Source of the DNA: an uncultured Alphaproteobacteria bacterium
Lineage (GTDB): Bacteria > Pseudomonadota > Alphaproteobacteria > RF32 > CAG-239
Assembly (NCBI GenBank): GCA_944392265.1
Contig: CALXWC010000011.1
Span: 1 to 56,542, forward strand
Length of the DNA: 56,542 nucleotides
Direction of reading: 5' to 3'
In this document: in pieces, positions 13,884 to 23,342 of the stretch
How the letters are laid out: every line of letters starts with the position of its first letter
Position numbering within the stretch: position 1 is the stretch's first letter
The notes under the pieces: model-generated
Told to the model about the DNA's origin: nothing
What the model saw: only the letters and a program-made list of their open reading frames with translations
Databases searched by the model: none
Translations under genes and position numbers: made by a program

Positions 13884-15815
13884 TTATTTATCTTGAGACG
13901 GCATCTTGGCTTCTTCAACCAAAGCTTTAATAAAGTCATCAAGCTTAATAATTTCTTGTTTTTCAGAACCAATACGACGAACCGTAACAGTTCTTTCTTC
14001 TTTTTCTTTAGCACCGACAACGGCAATAACCGGAATCTTTGCAACGGAATGTTCACGAACTTTGTAGCTGATTTTTTCATTGCGCAAATCAGATTTTGCA
14101 TAAAGTCCGTTAGCTTTCAAAAGTTTGGTAACTTCTTCGGCATAATCATTCATTTCAGAGGTGATTGGGCAAACCACAACTTGTTCCGGAGAGAGCCAGA
14201 GAGGCAATTTTCCGGCATGGTTTTCAATCAAAATACCCAAGAAACGTTCAATAGAACCAAACAAAGCGCGGTGCAACATAACAGGTTGGTGTTTTTCACC
14301 ATCTTCGCCGATATAAGAAATATCAAAACGTTGTGGCAAGTTCATATCAACCTGAATTGTACCGCATTGCCATTCACGACCGATAGCGTCTTTCAAAATG
14401 AACTCAAGTTTCGGTCCATAGAAAGCACCTTCACCGGGGTTGATTTCATATTTATAACCATGGCTTTCCAAAGCGTGAGCCAAAGCATTTTCACATAAAT
14501 CCCAAATTTCATCAGAACCGATTCTGTAAATGCTGTCCGGACGTGTAGAAAGATAAATCTTCACATCTTTGAAACCAAAGTCTTTATAAATATCTAAAAT
14601 AAGTTTCAAAGTGGTGATGCATTCTGCTTCCATTTGCTCCGGAGTGCAGAAGATGTGTGCATCATCTTGAGTAAATTCACGTACACGCATCAAGCCCATC
14701 AAAGCACCGGATGCTTCATAACGGTTTACTTTACCAAATTCGGCAATACGAAGCGGTAAGTCACGGTAAGATTTAATACCTTGTTTGTAAACGAGCAATC
14801 CGCCTGGGCAGTTCATCGGTTTAATGCAGAACCATTTTTTATCTTCTGTTTGGCCTGAGTAGTTATGTGCGCCATACTTATCCCAGTGACCTGAAGTTTC
14901 CCACAAGCATCTATCCATAACGCGCGGAGTGCAAATTTCGATATAGCCGTTATTTTCTTGACGTCTGCGCATATATTCAATGAGTTTACGGTAGATTTTG
15001 TAACCTTTGTCATGCCAGAAAACAGCACCCGGAGCATATTCCGGTTCAAAGTGGAACAAATCCATTTCTTTGCCGAGCTTACGGTGATCACGTTTAGCGG
15101 CTTCTTCCATCATTTTCAAATATTCATCCAAATCTTTTTTAGAAGCCCAAGCTGTTGCATAAATACGTTGCAACATTTCTTTTGTGGCATCACCACGCCA
15201 ATAAGCACCGGCAACTTTCATCAATTTGAAAGCATCACCGATTTTACCTGTTGAAGGAACGTGTGGACCACGGCAAAGGTCAGTAAAGTCACCTTGACGA
15301 TAAAGAGTAATCGTTTCATCTTCCGGCAAATCTTCAATGATTTCGGCTTTATAGTGTTCGCCTTTGTCTTTGAAGAATTTGATAGCCTCATTACGGGGCA
15401 TAACAATGCGCTCTAATTTTTCATCACGTTTAACAATCTCGTGCATTTTAGCTTCAATTTTAGCAAAATCTTCCGTAGTGAAAGGTTCTTTGCGTGCAAA
15501 ATCATAGTAAAAACCGTTTTCAATAGCCGGTCCGATTGTTACTTGAACATCTTTCCACAACTCTTTAACGGCTTGAGCCATTACATGAGAGCAGGAGTGA
15601 CGCAAAATTTCCAAGCCTTCTTTATCTTTACCGGTGATGATAGTCACGGTTGCGTCGGTAGTGATAGGAGTGCTTAAATCTTGTGTCTTTCCGTTAACGG
15701 TGATAGCTAAAGCGGCTTTAGCCAAACTAGAACTGATTTTATTTGCGATGTCAAAACCATTGACCCCGCTTTCCATATCTAACATACTGCCATCAGGCAA
15801 TTTAATCGCAACCAT
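13884..15815 (-). CDS. thrS: Threonyl-tRNA synthetase
   Basis: A 643-residue class II synthetase of normal length. An N-terminal TGS domain (about 1-60) is followed by the editing domain with the HSCSHVMAQA motif near residue 79 and GFYYDF. The catalytic core includes PMNCPGG with the zinc Cys, and HRALFGSIERFLGILIENHAG near the class II motif 3. The C-terminal anticodon-binding domain closes the protein. AAGGA lies before the ATG. The upstream 100 bases contain an 8-bp inverted repeat (15881-15905), but I see no Thr-rich leader peptide. Confidence 0.98.
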   Translation of the reverse strand: MVAIKLPDGSMLDMESGVNGFDIANKISSSLAKAALAITVNGKTQDLSTPITTDATVTIITGKDKEGLEILRHSCSHVMAQAVKELWKDVQVTIGPAIENGFYYDFARKEPFTTEDFAKIEAKMHEIVKRDEKLERIVMPRNEAIKFFKDKGEHYKAEIIEDLPEDETITLYRQGDFTDLCRGPHVPSTGKIGDAFKLMKVAGAYWRGDATKEMLQRIYATAWASKKDLDEYLKMMEEAAKRDHRKLGKEMDLFHFEPEYAPGAVFWHDKGYKIYRKLIEYMRRRQENNGYIEICTPRVMDRCLWETSGHWDKYGAHNYSGQTEDKKWFCIKPMNCPGGLLVYKQGIKSYRDLPLRIAEFGKVNRYEASGALMGLMRVREFTQDDAHIFCTPEQMEAECITTLKLILDIYKDFGFKDVKIYLSTRPDSIYRIGSDEIWDLCENALAHALESHGYKYEINPGEGAFYGPKLEFILKDAIGREWQCGTIQVDMNLPQRFDISYIGEDGEKHQPVMLHRALFGSIERFLGILIENHAGKLPLWLSPEQVVVCPITSEMNDYAEEVTKLLKANGLYAKSDLRNEKISYKVREHSVAKIPVIAVVGAKEKEERTVTVRRIGSEKQEIIKLDDFIKALVEEAKMPSQDK

Positions 15816-15880
15816 ATTAAAATATCCTTTTTATTATTTAATTAATCATCACGCCATTATTTATTGTTTTTTTAGTTTAG

Positions 15881-15905
15881 ATTAAAGGCAATGGCTTCCT
15901 TTAAT
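15881..15905 (-). repeat. Inverted repeat between glycosyltransferase gene and thrS
   Basis: ATTAAAGG (15881-15888) and CCTTTAAT (15898-15905) are perfect inverted repeats around a 9-base loop. No T run follows on either strand, so a terminator is doubtful; it may be a leader structure of thrS. Confidence 0.4.
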
Positions 15906-15918
15906 AAACTTGGAAGAA

Positions 15919-17073
15919 CTAATCTTCCGCTAAAAGTTCTTTATAAACCTCAATTGTTTTAGCACACATTATTTCTTTGGTAAAGTTTTCTCTTACATTT
16001 TTTTGTGCTGCGGCAGAAATTTTTTTCTTTTCGCTCATAGAAAGGTTAAGAGCCCAATCTAAAGCATCTGCCAAAGCTTGAGGATCATCAAATTGATAAA
16101 GTTTTCCGGTAACGCCATCTTCAATCGTATCAATAGACCCACCGATATTAGAGGCAACCACGATTTTTCCCATAGCTTGACCTTCAATGGAAATGCGTCC
16201 GAAAGCCTCGGGTTGAATAGCCGTTGAGAGTACAACATCAGAAACCATCATGGCAGCAGGCATATCTAAAACCTTGCCGTAAATGCCGATTTTGTTGCCG
16301 AGATTGTATTTTTTTGCCAAAGAACGCAATAAGTTAAAATATTCTGCGCGACCTTGTTCATCTCCGGCAATAATACAATAATAATCCTGATTTTTCATTT
16401 TAGACAAAGCCTCAATAAGCAAGTGTTGTCCTTTCCATTTTGTGATTCGTCCACCCAAAAAGAGAACAGGTTTATCTTCAGGAATATTATATTCTTTAAT
16501 TTTTTGAATCATTCTTTCTTGGCTAACGGCTTCAGGAGAAAATCTCTCCAAATTGACGCAACGATAAATCAAGCGTAATTTATCTTCCGCAACCTTATAA
16601 TTTTTCAAAACATGGTTTTTAATGTGGTTAGAGATAACAATCACTCTTTCACCCATAACCATAATTTTGTTATAGATTTTTTTAATTCCCCATGGACCCA
16701 AGCCATATGTTCCGTGAAATGTGGTCATATAATGCGCACCGGCTCTTTTGGCGGCCAGATAAGCGCTCCAAGCCGGAGCACGAGAACGCGCGTGAACAAT
16801 GTTAATATTGTTTTCTTTAATATATTCTTCTAATTTTTTTGCATTTTTTAAAATAGTAATAGGATTTTTACTTTTTAAGTTTAACTTAAAATGAGGAACG
16901 CCGAGTTTTTGTAAATCATATTCCATGCGTCCGCCTTTGGATGCAACAAAATTTTTGATTCCATGAGCTTGCAATTCTCCGGCTACTTCTACGGTGCCGA
17001 GTTCTACGCCGCCGGTTTCCAATTCAGGAAGAACCTGTAAAACCACAGGATTTATATCTTTACGTTTTTCCAT
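15919..17073 (-). CDS. Glycosyltransferase, GT4-like
   Basis: A 384-residue GT-B fold glycosyltransferase. The N-terminal half carries LETGGVELG, HARSRAPAW and TTFHGTYG, typical of GT4 acceptor-side motifs. The C-terminal half has LFLGGRITKWKGQHLLIEAL and the EAFGRISIEGQAMGKIVVAS block, with the E(x7)E nucleotide-sugar motif. No membrane segment. It probably builds lipopolysaccharide or another envelope glycan, but the substrate cannot be read from the sequence. It is followed on the minus strand by thrS after about 100 bases. Confidence 0.9.
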   Translation of the reverse strand: MEKRKDINPVVLQVLPELETGGVELGTVEVAGELQAHGIKNFVASKGGRMEYDLQKLGVPHFKLNLKSKNPITILKNAKKLEEYIKENNINIVHARSRAPAWSAYLAAKRAGAHYMTTFHGTYGLGPWGIKKIYNKIMVMGERVIVISNHIKNHVLKNYKVAEDKLRLIYRCVNLERFSPEAVSQERMIQKIKEYNIPEDKPVLFLGGRITKWKGQHLLIEALSKMKNQDYYCIIAGDEQGRAEYFNLLRSLAKKYNLGNKIGIYGKVLDMPAAMMVSDVVLSTAIQPEAFGRISIEGQAMGKIVVASNIGGSIDTIEDGVTGKLYQFDDPQALADALDWALNLSMSEKKKISAAAQKNVRENFTKEIMCAKTIEVYKELLAED

Positions 17074-17118
17074 TTTTTTTCTAGAATCCCATTAAAATTT
17101 AAACTGGAGTTTATACAA

Positions 17119-17883
17119 ATGCTATATACTTATACATACAAATCAAAATTTACAACCAAAATCGAATTGAGCCAAGCAAAATCTTCTGAAACGCACAAAA
17201 ATTCAAACAAAATTACGGTTGTTTACGTCCACGGCTTGTTTTCAGATCCATGGGGCAGAAAACCTGAGGCTTTGAAAAATTATTGTATGGAAAATAATAT
17301 GGATTTTTGCCGATTCGAATTAATTGGTCATGGTTCAGATAAAGACAATTATGAAAATATTGATTTTAATGTTTGGAAAAATCAAGTCTTGGAAGTGATA
17401 GATGAGCAAGTGTCAACACCGATAATTATGGTTGGTTCATCTTTGGGCGGTTGGTTGTCTTTAATTGCAGCCAGAGAACGCCCAAACCGTGTGAAAGGCG
17501 TTATTGGTATGGCGGCAGCTCCAGACTTTACATATGATGTTGAGCGCTTTGTCCTAACTCCGGAGCAAAAGGCGGAGATGAAAGAAAAAGGCAAGATATT
17601 GTTCCCGATGAAAGATTTTGCATATATTTTTACATCTAAAATTTTTGATACGGCTCGCCAAAACTTGCTCTTGGATAAAGAGTTAAATATTAACTGTCCT
17701 GTTCATTTGCTCCAAGGTAGTGAAGACAACAATGTTTTGCCTGAAAAGCCTTTCAAAATTATGAAATGTTTAACCTCTGAAAGTGTTGTTGTTAAAATAA
17801 TAAAAGGCGGCAATCATCGTTTGGGCAGAGATATTGATATTGCTGAAATGAAAAAGTCATTGGCAGCATTGTCGGAATTATAA
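17119..17883 (+). CDS. Alpha/beta hydrolase
   Basis: A 254-residue single-domain hydrolase. HGLFSDPWG near the N-terminus holds the oxyanion-hole motif, GSSLGGW the nucleophile Ser near residue 111, a late Asp in LLQGSEDNNV, and GGNHRLGR the catalytic His. This resembles the YqiA/serine aminopeptidase-like esterase branch. Substrate unknown. GGAG lies upstream of the ATG. Its stop overlaps the end of the convergent lipoprotein gene by six bases. Confidence 0.88.
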   Translation: MLYTYTYKSKFTTKIELSQAKSSETHKNSNKITVVYVHGLFSDPWGRKPEALKNYCMENNMDFCRFELIGHGSDKDNYENIDFNVWKNQVLEVIDEQVSTPIIMVGSSLGGWLSLIAARERPNRVKGVIGMAAAPDFTYDVERFVLTPEQKAEMKEKGKILFPMKDFAYIFTSKIFDTARQNLLLDKELNINCPVHLLQGSEDNNVLPEKPFKIMKCLTSESVVVKIIKGGNHRLGRDIDIAEMKKSLAALSEL

Positions 17884-18357
17884 ATCTCCGCGGTCAAACG
17901 GTTTGTTTTGCAAAACGCGTTGAGGTTTGTAGATATATAAGTTTGTAATTTCTGGAATATTAGCAGAGCGATGATAATATCCTCTGCTTTCCATGCATTC
18001 ACGATAGGTTTTAGGGCTAACTTCAGAGTCATCGCGAACAGAGTTTACAATAAGCGGTTGCGCACCGACATAAGGAACATAAGTCGCCCAAATGCCTTTT
18101 CCGGCGTGCCAATCAGCTCTTATATCTAATTTAGCTTCTTCTGAGTAAAACCAACTGGAAATATCAGGCATCCAGCGTGTTGGCTCGGCAATTCTCATAC
18201 ATTCGGAGTGATCTTTGGAAAATTTTTGCACACCGGTATTTTCTCTTGCCCAATGGTATACAACTTGTCCTTGGGGTTTGTCTTCATAAAAGGAAAAAAT
18301 TCCGCAACCACTTAAATATGCGCATAAGCTTAAAGATAAAACAATATTTTTTTTCAT
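17878..18357 (-). CDS. Predicted lipoprotein, unknown function
   Basis: A 159-residue protein with a signal peptide ending in LSGC (Cys at about residue 18), so probably an outer-membrane or periplasmic lipoprotein. Two further Cys (in SECM and RECM) could form a disulfide. No family recognised. It lies just downstream of fzlA on the same strand, with about 10 bases between, so they may be co-transcribed. Confidence 0.75.
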   Translation of the reverse strand: MKKNIVLSLSLCAYLSGCGIFSFYEDKPQGQVVYHWARENTGVQKFSKDHSECMRIAEPTRWMPDISSWFYSEEAKLDIRADWHAGKGIWATYVPYVGAQPLIVNSVRDDSEVSPKTYRECMESRGYYHRSANIPEITNLYIYKPQRVLQNKPFDRGDL

Positions 18358-18366
18358 TAAAGAATC

Positions 18367-19032
18367 CTAAAAGTCTAAATCAGCATAATGTTTAGAAGGT
18401 AAAATACCTCTGATACCGTCTTTCAAAATATCCTTAAAGCTCGGACGGGATTTTATTTTTGAGTACCAAAGTTTGGCATTTTTATATCCTTCCCAAGGAA
18501 CATCACCCAAATAATCAATCACGGATAAATGTGCAGCTGCTGTAATATCTGCCCAGCTAAAGTTTTCTCCGGCTAAAAAGTTTCTTCTTTCAGCAAGCCA
18601 ATCAATATATTCCATATGGAAGTTTAAGTTATTCAGGCCGATTTTTAATATTTTAGAATCAGGAGCTAATCCTTTGGAAAACCGTTTGTGAACTTTTTCG
18701 CAAACAATGTTGCGATAAACTTCACGATTAAACTTTTCATCAAACCATTCAATAAGTCTTCTGACTTCTGCGCGCTCACGAGGTGTTTCCGGCATGAGTC
18801 TGATTTCACGGCTGGTTTCTTCCAAATATTCCATGATGGCATTACTACCGGATAAGACAAATCCATCATTTAAAAAGACGGGTAAATCTCCGGCTGGATT
18901 TAACTTAAAAAGATCTGTGGACAAATTCCATGGTTCTTCGTCTTTCAAAACAAAGAGCATTTTCTTTTCGCTCATTCCTATCCTTATTTTACGAGATTGA
19001 GGTGAGCATGGATGTTGAACTAATAAAACCAT
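18367..19032 (-). CDS. fzlA: FzlA-like FtsZ-binding GST-fold protein
   Basis: A 221-residue glutathione S-transferase-fold protein. FzlA of Caulobacter binds FtsZ filaments and is needed for constriction. The match is seen in HPCSPQSRKIRIGMSEK at the N-terminus, LNPAGDLPVF, GSNAIMEYLEET and the C-terminal HYADLDF ending that marks FzlA rather than ordinary GSTs. The ATG at 19032 is preferred over a TTG six bases upstream because of its spacing from AAGGAAA. A detoxifying GST remains possible. Confidence 0.8.
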   Translation of the reverse strand: MVLLVQHPCSPQSRKIRIGMSEKKMLFVLKDEEPWNLSTDLFKLNPAGDLPVFLNDGFVLSGSNAIMEYLEETSREIRLMPETPRERAEVRRLIEWFDEKFNREVYRNIVCEKVHKRFSKGLAPDSKILKIGLNNLNFHMEYIDWLAERRNFLAGENFSWADITAAAHLSVIDYLGDVPWEGYKNAKLWYSKIKSRPSFKDILKDGIRGILPSKHYADLDF

Positions 19033-19096
19033 GAGCAATTTCCTTTTTTCATTAAGATTATATTTTTAAAGAAAAAGGTCAAGTATCTCTACAAAT

Positions 19097-20041
19097 TTAT
19101 TCTTGTTTTTCTTTTTTTTCTTCGCTCTCTTGTTTTGGAAGTGTAGAAGGATTGTTCTCTTTTGCTTGTTTTATGTAAGTAGGGGGAACAGTACCTTGAT
19201 ATTGAGCTTCAAATTCAGCGATAATTCTGCGGAGCTCTTGCTCAATTTTTGCTCTGTTTTCTGGATTGTTGCTGTAAGAAGTTAGTTTTTCTTCTAAATA
19301 TTTACGATTCCTTGAAGCTTTTGAAACTCCAAGAAAAATAGGCATATCCCAGATAGCTTGTTTTGAAAAGCTGAGTTGGTCCCTTAAACCAAGTTTTATT
19401 GCCTCGATTGTAGCAAAGTAGTGGGTGGCAAAAATATAATCAATTTGTCCGGTAAAAAGTTTTTCAAATAACTTTGTTGGCATCTCTTCCTTAGTGAGTT
19501 CGTAATCTTTCATTTGTCTTTGTACAAAGTCAGAAAAATGGTCTTGCGCAAAAATTCCACCTTTGAGCTTTTTTAGTTCGCTCAGATTCTTAATGTTTTT
19601 TGCTGTTTTGGGAAGCATTATAAGAGATACGGAATTGTTGATTAAAGACGGATATATCAGAGATGCTTGTTGATATGATTTGGTGTCAAAGTAAGCGCCT
19701 AAAATGACATCGCATTTTCCAGAGTTTATTAGTCTGATATTTTCTTGATAGGAAGGCGTATAATCATTTATTGTAATAACGTTTGCGTTTTTTGTAAATT
19801 CAACAAAGATAATATCAAACAATGAAGCACGTTTATATTCTTTTTGTTGGGCTTCATTTAGTGTTTCAACGTTTTGAGTGTAATATTTGTATCCAAAGGG
19901 AGGATAGTCGTTAAAACCGGTTAGGCAAATACCCAAAGTTTTTGTGTCTGGTGTTTTATCAAAAAAAGAGTTTTGAGCGTAGCTAATATTAGAAATTAAT
20001 GCAAAGATTAAAGTGATTGATGTAAGTATGAGCTTTTGCAT
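19097..20041 (-). CDS. Periplasmic solute-binding protein, family 3-like
   Basis: The start at 20041 gives a 314-residue protein with a clear signal peptide (MQKLILTSITLIFALISNISYA, cut before Q). The mature part follows the SBP family 3 layout: DYPPFGY, then LINSGKCDVILGAYF, LKKLKGGIFAQDHF and IDYIFATHYFATIEA. It should bind a small polar ligand such as an amino acid. The C-terminal 40 residues are charged and Lys/Glu/Pro-rich, beyond the usual domain. No permease or ATPase gene is adjacent, so it may act as a sensor or share a transporter. Confidence 0.8.
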   Translation of the reverse strand: MQKLILTSITLIFALISNISYAQNSFFDKTPDTKTLGICLTGFNDYPPFGYKYYTQNVETLNEAQQKEYKRASLFDIIFVEFTKNANVITINDYTPSYQENIRLINSGKCDVILGAYFDTKSYQQASLIYPSLINNSVSLIMLPKTAKNIKNLSELKKLKGGIFAQDHFSDFVQRQMKDYELTKEEMPTKLFEKLFTGQIDYIFATHYFATIEAIKLGLRDQLSFSKQAIWDMPIFLGVSKASRNRKYLEEKLTSYSNNPENRAKIEQELRRIIAEFEAQYQGTVPPTYIKQAKENNPSTLPKQESEEKKEKQE

Positions 20042-20151
20042 GTGAGTTTTCTTTCTTTTTATTAAAATATCAATAATCAATAAGAATAATTTAACCATAT
20101 TGTGTTAAAAAAGATTTTAGAAAATATATTAAATAGATATTAGAGGGGTAA

Positions 20152-20517
20152 ATGAATATATCTCAAAAGTATGCCAAAACAGAAGTTTCTGGTTTAAATC
20201 AGGTTGAGCTGGAGACAAGAGCCCTTATTAAAACGGCATCCAGACTCAATCAAATCAAAGAAAATTGGGAACAAAACAAAGGTGATTTGGTTGATGCTTT
20301 AGAAGAAAATAGAAGATTGTGGACAATATTTGCAGGAGCAATAGGCGATAAAGCTTCACCGCAACCCGAAGAGTTGCAAAAAAATATATTAACATTGGCG
20401 ATGTTTGTTTTTAAAAGAAGCTTAGATATTCTTTCTGATCCAAAGCCGGAAAGCTTGGAAATACTGATAAATATAAATATGAATATAGCAAGAGGTTTAT
20501 CAGAGCATCCTGAATAA
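20152..20517 (+). CDS. flaF: Flagellar biosynthesis regulator FlaF
   Basis: A 121-residue all-helical protein. The segments LETRALIKTASRLNQIKENW, RLWTIFAGAIGD, LQKNILTLAMFVFKR and the end ININMNIARGL are typical of alphaproteobacterial FlaF, which with FlbT couples flagellin synthesis and export. AGAGGGG precedes the ATG. FlbT and flagellin genes are not in the window. It is separated from fliK by a terminator and a sigma54 promoter. Confidence 0.9.
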   Translation: MNISQKYAKTEVSGLNQVELETRALIKTASRLNQIKENWEQNKGDLVDALEENRRLWTIFAGAIGDKASPQPEELQKNILTLAMFVFKRSLDILSDPKPESLEILININMNIARGLSEHPE

Positions 20518-20537
20518 TTTTTTTTGCTTAATTTAGA

Positions 20538-20579
20538 ATAAAGGCTTTTCTAAGAAAAAAGAAAAGTCTTTATTTTTTT
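20538..20579 (+). terminator. Terminator of flaF
   Basis: ATAAAG and CTTTTC pair with GAAAAG and CTTTAT, followed by eight T. Confidence 0.8.
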
Positions 20580-20595
20580 TGGCACGATTATTGCA
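20579..20595 (+). promoter_or_regulatory. Sigma54 promoter of fliK-flgD-flgE
   Basis: TTGGCACG-ATTA-TTGCA matches the sigma54 -24/-12 consensus at all key bases and has the required 10-base GG to GC distance. It lies about 38 bases before the fliK ATG, directly after the flaF terminator. FlbD, a sigma54 activator encoded at 29597, is the expected partner. Confidence 0.92.
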
Positions 20596-20632
20596 TTAAA
20601 ACCTTGAATACTTTTTTATAAGGATTTGTGCA

Positions 20633-22474
20633 ATGAAAGTAAATGAAACAAATAATGTAAATTTAGCTGCTTTGTTTGGTAAATTAACAGCTCAGGCAAA
20701 CTTTACTTCAATGGGTGAAGGTGATGCGTTTTCTGGTTTCTTGAATCAAATTAAAACACCGGAAACCTCGGTGGATACTAAAACAGAGGTCGTTAAGGAA
20801 GACGCTCGTGTTGAGAAAAAAGAGCCTAAACAAAAAGATGATTCTTATAAAAAAGAAGTTTCCAAGGAAAAAGATATAAAAGAAAAACCTGAAGAAAAAA
20901 TTGCAGATGATGATAATGTGGAAAAAAAGCAAGAGGCTAAAAATATCGTTATAGCAAGCTTTATCCCTAATATGACTGATATGTCTCAGGTTAATAAAGA
21001 TGTTTCGTTGGATTCTTTTAATTTGAATGGAAATTTAAATATAGAAAACGTTGCAAATCAACCTCTTTCTGAAATTATGAATGGTTTGAAACTCGAAACG
21101 TTGGATGGCCAAGAATTAAATCTTGATGATTTGACTTTGTCCGATTTGCAAGAAATTCCGGCTGTTGTTTTGACAAACATTAATACCGGTGAAAGCGTTG
21201 AGTTGAGTGGATTGGATTTACAATCTGAAATTATGCAGGCGGCAGGTTTTGTTCAAAATAGTCAGCCAAAATTTGAAATAAGAGATGAAAATGGAACAAA
21301 AATTTCTATGGCTGATTTGCTCAAAAACACTAACGTTTCTGAAAATGTTGAAGTCGTTAACTTAGAGACACAAGAAAAGATAGAGCTTCCTGTTCAAGAG
21401 CTTTTGAATGCAGTAAAACAACAAGAAGTTCCGACTAATATGTCTCAAAATACAAATCAAGATGGCGCTTTGAAAGCTGTTTTTGAAAATATGTCAGATG
21501 TTAAAGTCGAAGAACCAGCTCAGATTGAAGCTGCAAGTAAAAATGTTTCTTTGGCAGTAAAAGATTTGCAAACTAAAAATGAAAATGTTGTCCCTTTGCA
21601 AGATGATATGAAGATTGCAGATGCCGAGCAACAATTAAAAGATTTGCTGAAAGAAGAAGATATTGCCGTATCTCTAAATGTGAAAGAGGAAAAAAATTCC
21701 TACTTTGCGCAAAAAGATTTACTCAAAAATTCTTTTGCTCTTAAGGAAGTGGCAGATTCCATAAAAGCTCAAGAACTTGATGCCGAGCAAGTTTCTTCTC
21801 AGCAAACATCCGGACAAGCCCAGAATATTAAAAGTTCGGTTCAAAACCTTCAAATTAACGGCGGTATCGTTGCTGGCGGAAAAATGGATGCAGAATATCA
21901 ACCGGTTGCGGCTGATGGTGTAGAAGTTAAAGCCGTAACCAATAACAACACTGTTAATGCTGTTAGAGCGCAAGGTGCTGAATTTTCTGGGCTTGCCAAG
22001 GCTGAAACAAATGCAAAAGCGCAAGAATTAAATACCAAAGATGTATACAAAGGTATGAGCAAAGAGGTTGTTGAACAAGTAAAGGTAAATATCACCAAAT
22101 CTGCTGTCAGAGGTGTTGATAAAATTGATGTTCACTTAAAGCCGGAAGAACTAGGTCAGATTGAAGTAAAAATGCAAATAAAAGATGGTAAATTGCAAGC
22201 ACATATTATTTCATCTCGTCCGGAAACAATGGAAATTTTGCAAAAGAATGCACAGTCTTTGGAACAAGCATTTAATGATGCCGGTTTCCAAACCGATGCC
22301 AATAGCTTGAGCTTTAGCTTCCGTAATGAAAACGGACAAGCTCAACAACAAAATGAAAATTTGCGCAACTTTATTGGCAATATGTTTGAACAAGAAAGCC
22401 AAAACGAGGTTTTGCCGCATGAAGCAGCAAATCAGGATTGGATTTCAGATAAAGGTTTAAATATCAGAGTATAA
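20633..22474 (+). CDS. fliK: Flagellar hook-length control protein
   Basis: A 613-residue protein with a long, charged, poorly ordered N-terminal part and a C-terminal FliK domain (about 480-580): VKVNITKSAVRGVDKIDVHLKPEELGQIEVKM and LQAHIISSRPETMEIL. FliK is exported as a ruler during hook assembly and switches the export gate from hook to filament proteins. It opens the sigma54-driven fliK-flgD-flgE unit; AAGGAT lies upstream of the ATG. The following gene starts 22 bases after its stop. Confidence 0.93.
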   Translation: MKVNETNNVNLAALFGKLTAQANFTSMGEGDAFSGFLNQIKTPETSVDTKTEVVKEDARVEKKEPKQKDDSYKKEVSKEKDIKEKPEEKIADDDNVEKKQEAKNIVIASFIPNMTDMSQVNKDVSLDSFNLNGNLNIENVANQPLSEIMNGLKLETLDGQELNLDDLTLSDLQEIPAVVLTNINTGESVELSGLDLQSEIMQAAGFVQNSQPKFEIRDENGTKISMADLLKNTNVSENVEVVNLETQEKIELPVQELLNAVKQQEVPTNMSQNTNQDGALKAVFENMSDVKVEEPAQIEAASKNVSLAVKDLQTKNENVVPLQDDMKIADAEQQLKDLLKEEDIAVSLNVKEEKNSYFAQKDLLKNSFALKEVADSIKAQELDAEQVSSQQTSGQAQNIKSSVQNLQINGGIVAGGKMDAEYQPVAADGVEVKAVTNNNTVNAVRAQGAEFSGLAKAETNAKAQELNTKDVYKGMSKEVVEQVKVNITKSAVRGVDKIDVHLKPEELGQIEVKMQIKDGKLQAHIISSRPETMEILQKNAQSLEQAFNDAGFQTDANSLSFSFRNENGQAQQQNENLRNFIGNMFEQESQNEVLPHEAANQDWISDKGLNIRV

Positions 22475-22496
22475 TTGAAGTAAGAGGAGAAAGGCC

Positions 22497-23321
22497 ATGA
22501 CAGATATTAGTGGAATTACCGGATATTATACCAATGGTACAAATTCAACCAATAGCAGTTCACAACAGCTTTCTGCTGATATGAACACTTTTTTGACCTT
22601 GCTCACAACGCAATTAAAATATCAAGATCCGATGGATCCGATGGATACTGCAGAATTTACCAACCAATTGGTTCAATATTCTGCTGTAGAGCAATCAATT
22701 CAGACAAATGAAAAGTTGGATACGCTCTTATCTATGAGTATTGCAAATTTGGGTGCACAAGCGGTTTCATACATCGGAAAAACAGCCCAAGTATTGGGAG
22801 ATGTTATGCCTTTAGAAGGAGGCAAAGCAAAAGCAACTTATACTTTAGACAAGGATGTCTTGAGTGCAACAATTACCGTAAAAGATATGAATGGTAATAT
22901 CGTATATACGGAAAGCGTGGATAAAACAGCCGGAACTCATGAGTTTACATGGGACGGAAAAGATAAGGACGGCAACCAATTAGAAGATGGTGCATACCAA
23001 ATCTCTGTATCCACAACAGTAGGTAGTGGAGAAACCAATGCTCAAGTTACGACCACAGTATTTGGCCGTGTAACCGGTGTGGCAAGCGATGCAAACAACG
23101 TTTACGTTGGCTTAGGCGATGCCGTAACAGCACAGTTAGGAGATATCGTAACCATCAGAAACGATGATTACTTTGATAAAGATAATGGAACAGAAAAACC
23201 CGGAGAAGGCGATGGAACGGAAGAACCTGAGGAGCCGGGAGATGGTGAAGGAACCGACAAACCAGAAGGTGGGGATGAAACACAAAATCCTTCAACAGAA
23301 ACAAAATCTTATTTTGGATAA
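22497..23321 (+). CDS. flgD: Flagellar hook capping protein
   Basis: A 274-residue FlgD, the scaffold at the tip of the growing hook. The N-terminal segment MNTFLTLLTTQLKYQDPMDPMDTAEFTNQL and the AQAVSYIGK block are diagnostic, followed by an FlgD Ig-like domain with EFTWDGKDKDGNQLEDGAYQI. A 45-residue C-terminal tail, almost only Gly, Glu, Asp, Pro and Thr, is extra compared with usual FlgD proteins of about 220-230 residues. Ribosome binding site AGAGGAGA. It lies between fliK and flgE in the same unit. Confidence 0.95.
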   Translation: MTDISGITGYYTNGTNSTNSSSQQLSADMNTFLTLLTTQLKYQDPMDPMDTAEFTNQLVQYSAVEQSIQTNEKLDTLLSMSIANLGAQAVSYIGKTAQVLGDVMPLEGGKAKATYTLDKDVLSATITVKDMNGNIVYTESVDKTAGTHEFTWDGKDKDGNQLEDGAYQISVSTTVGSGETNAQVTTTVFGRVTGVASDANNVYVGLGDAVTAQLGDIVTIRNDDYFDKDNGTEKPGEGDGTEEPEEPGDGEGTDKPEGGDETQNPSTETKSYFG

Positions 23322-23342
23322 AAAAACTTTAGGAGAAAAACA

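Noticed and set aside
13869..14498. 209-codon frame antisense to thrS
   Set aside because: It lies fully inside a well-supported essential gene and its Phe/Asn-rich translation looks like a reverse-frame shadow.
15816..15918. Thr-rich leader peptide before thrS
   Set aside because: The only ATG frames there are two or three codons long and contain no Thr run.
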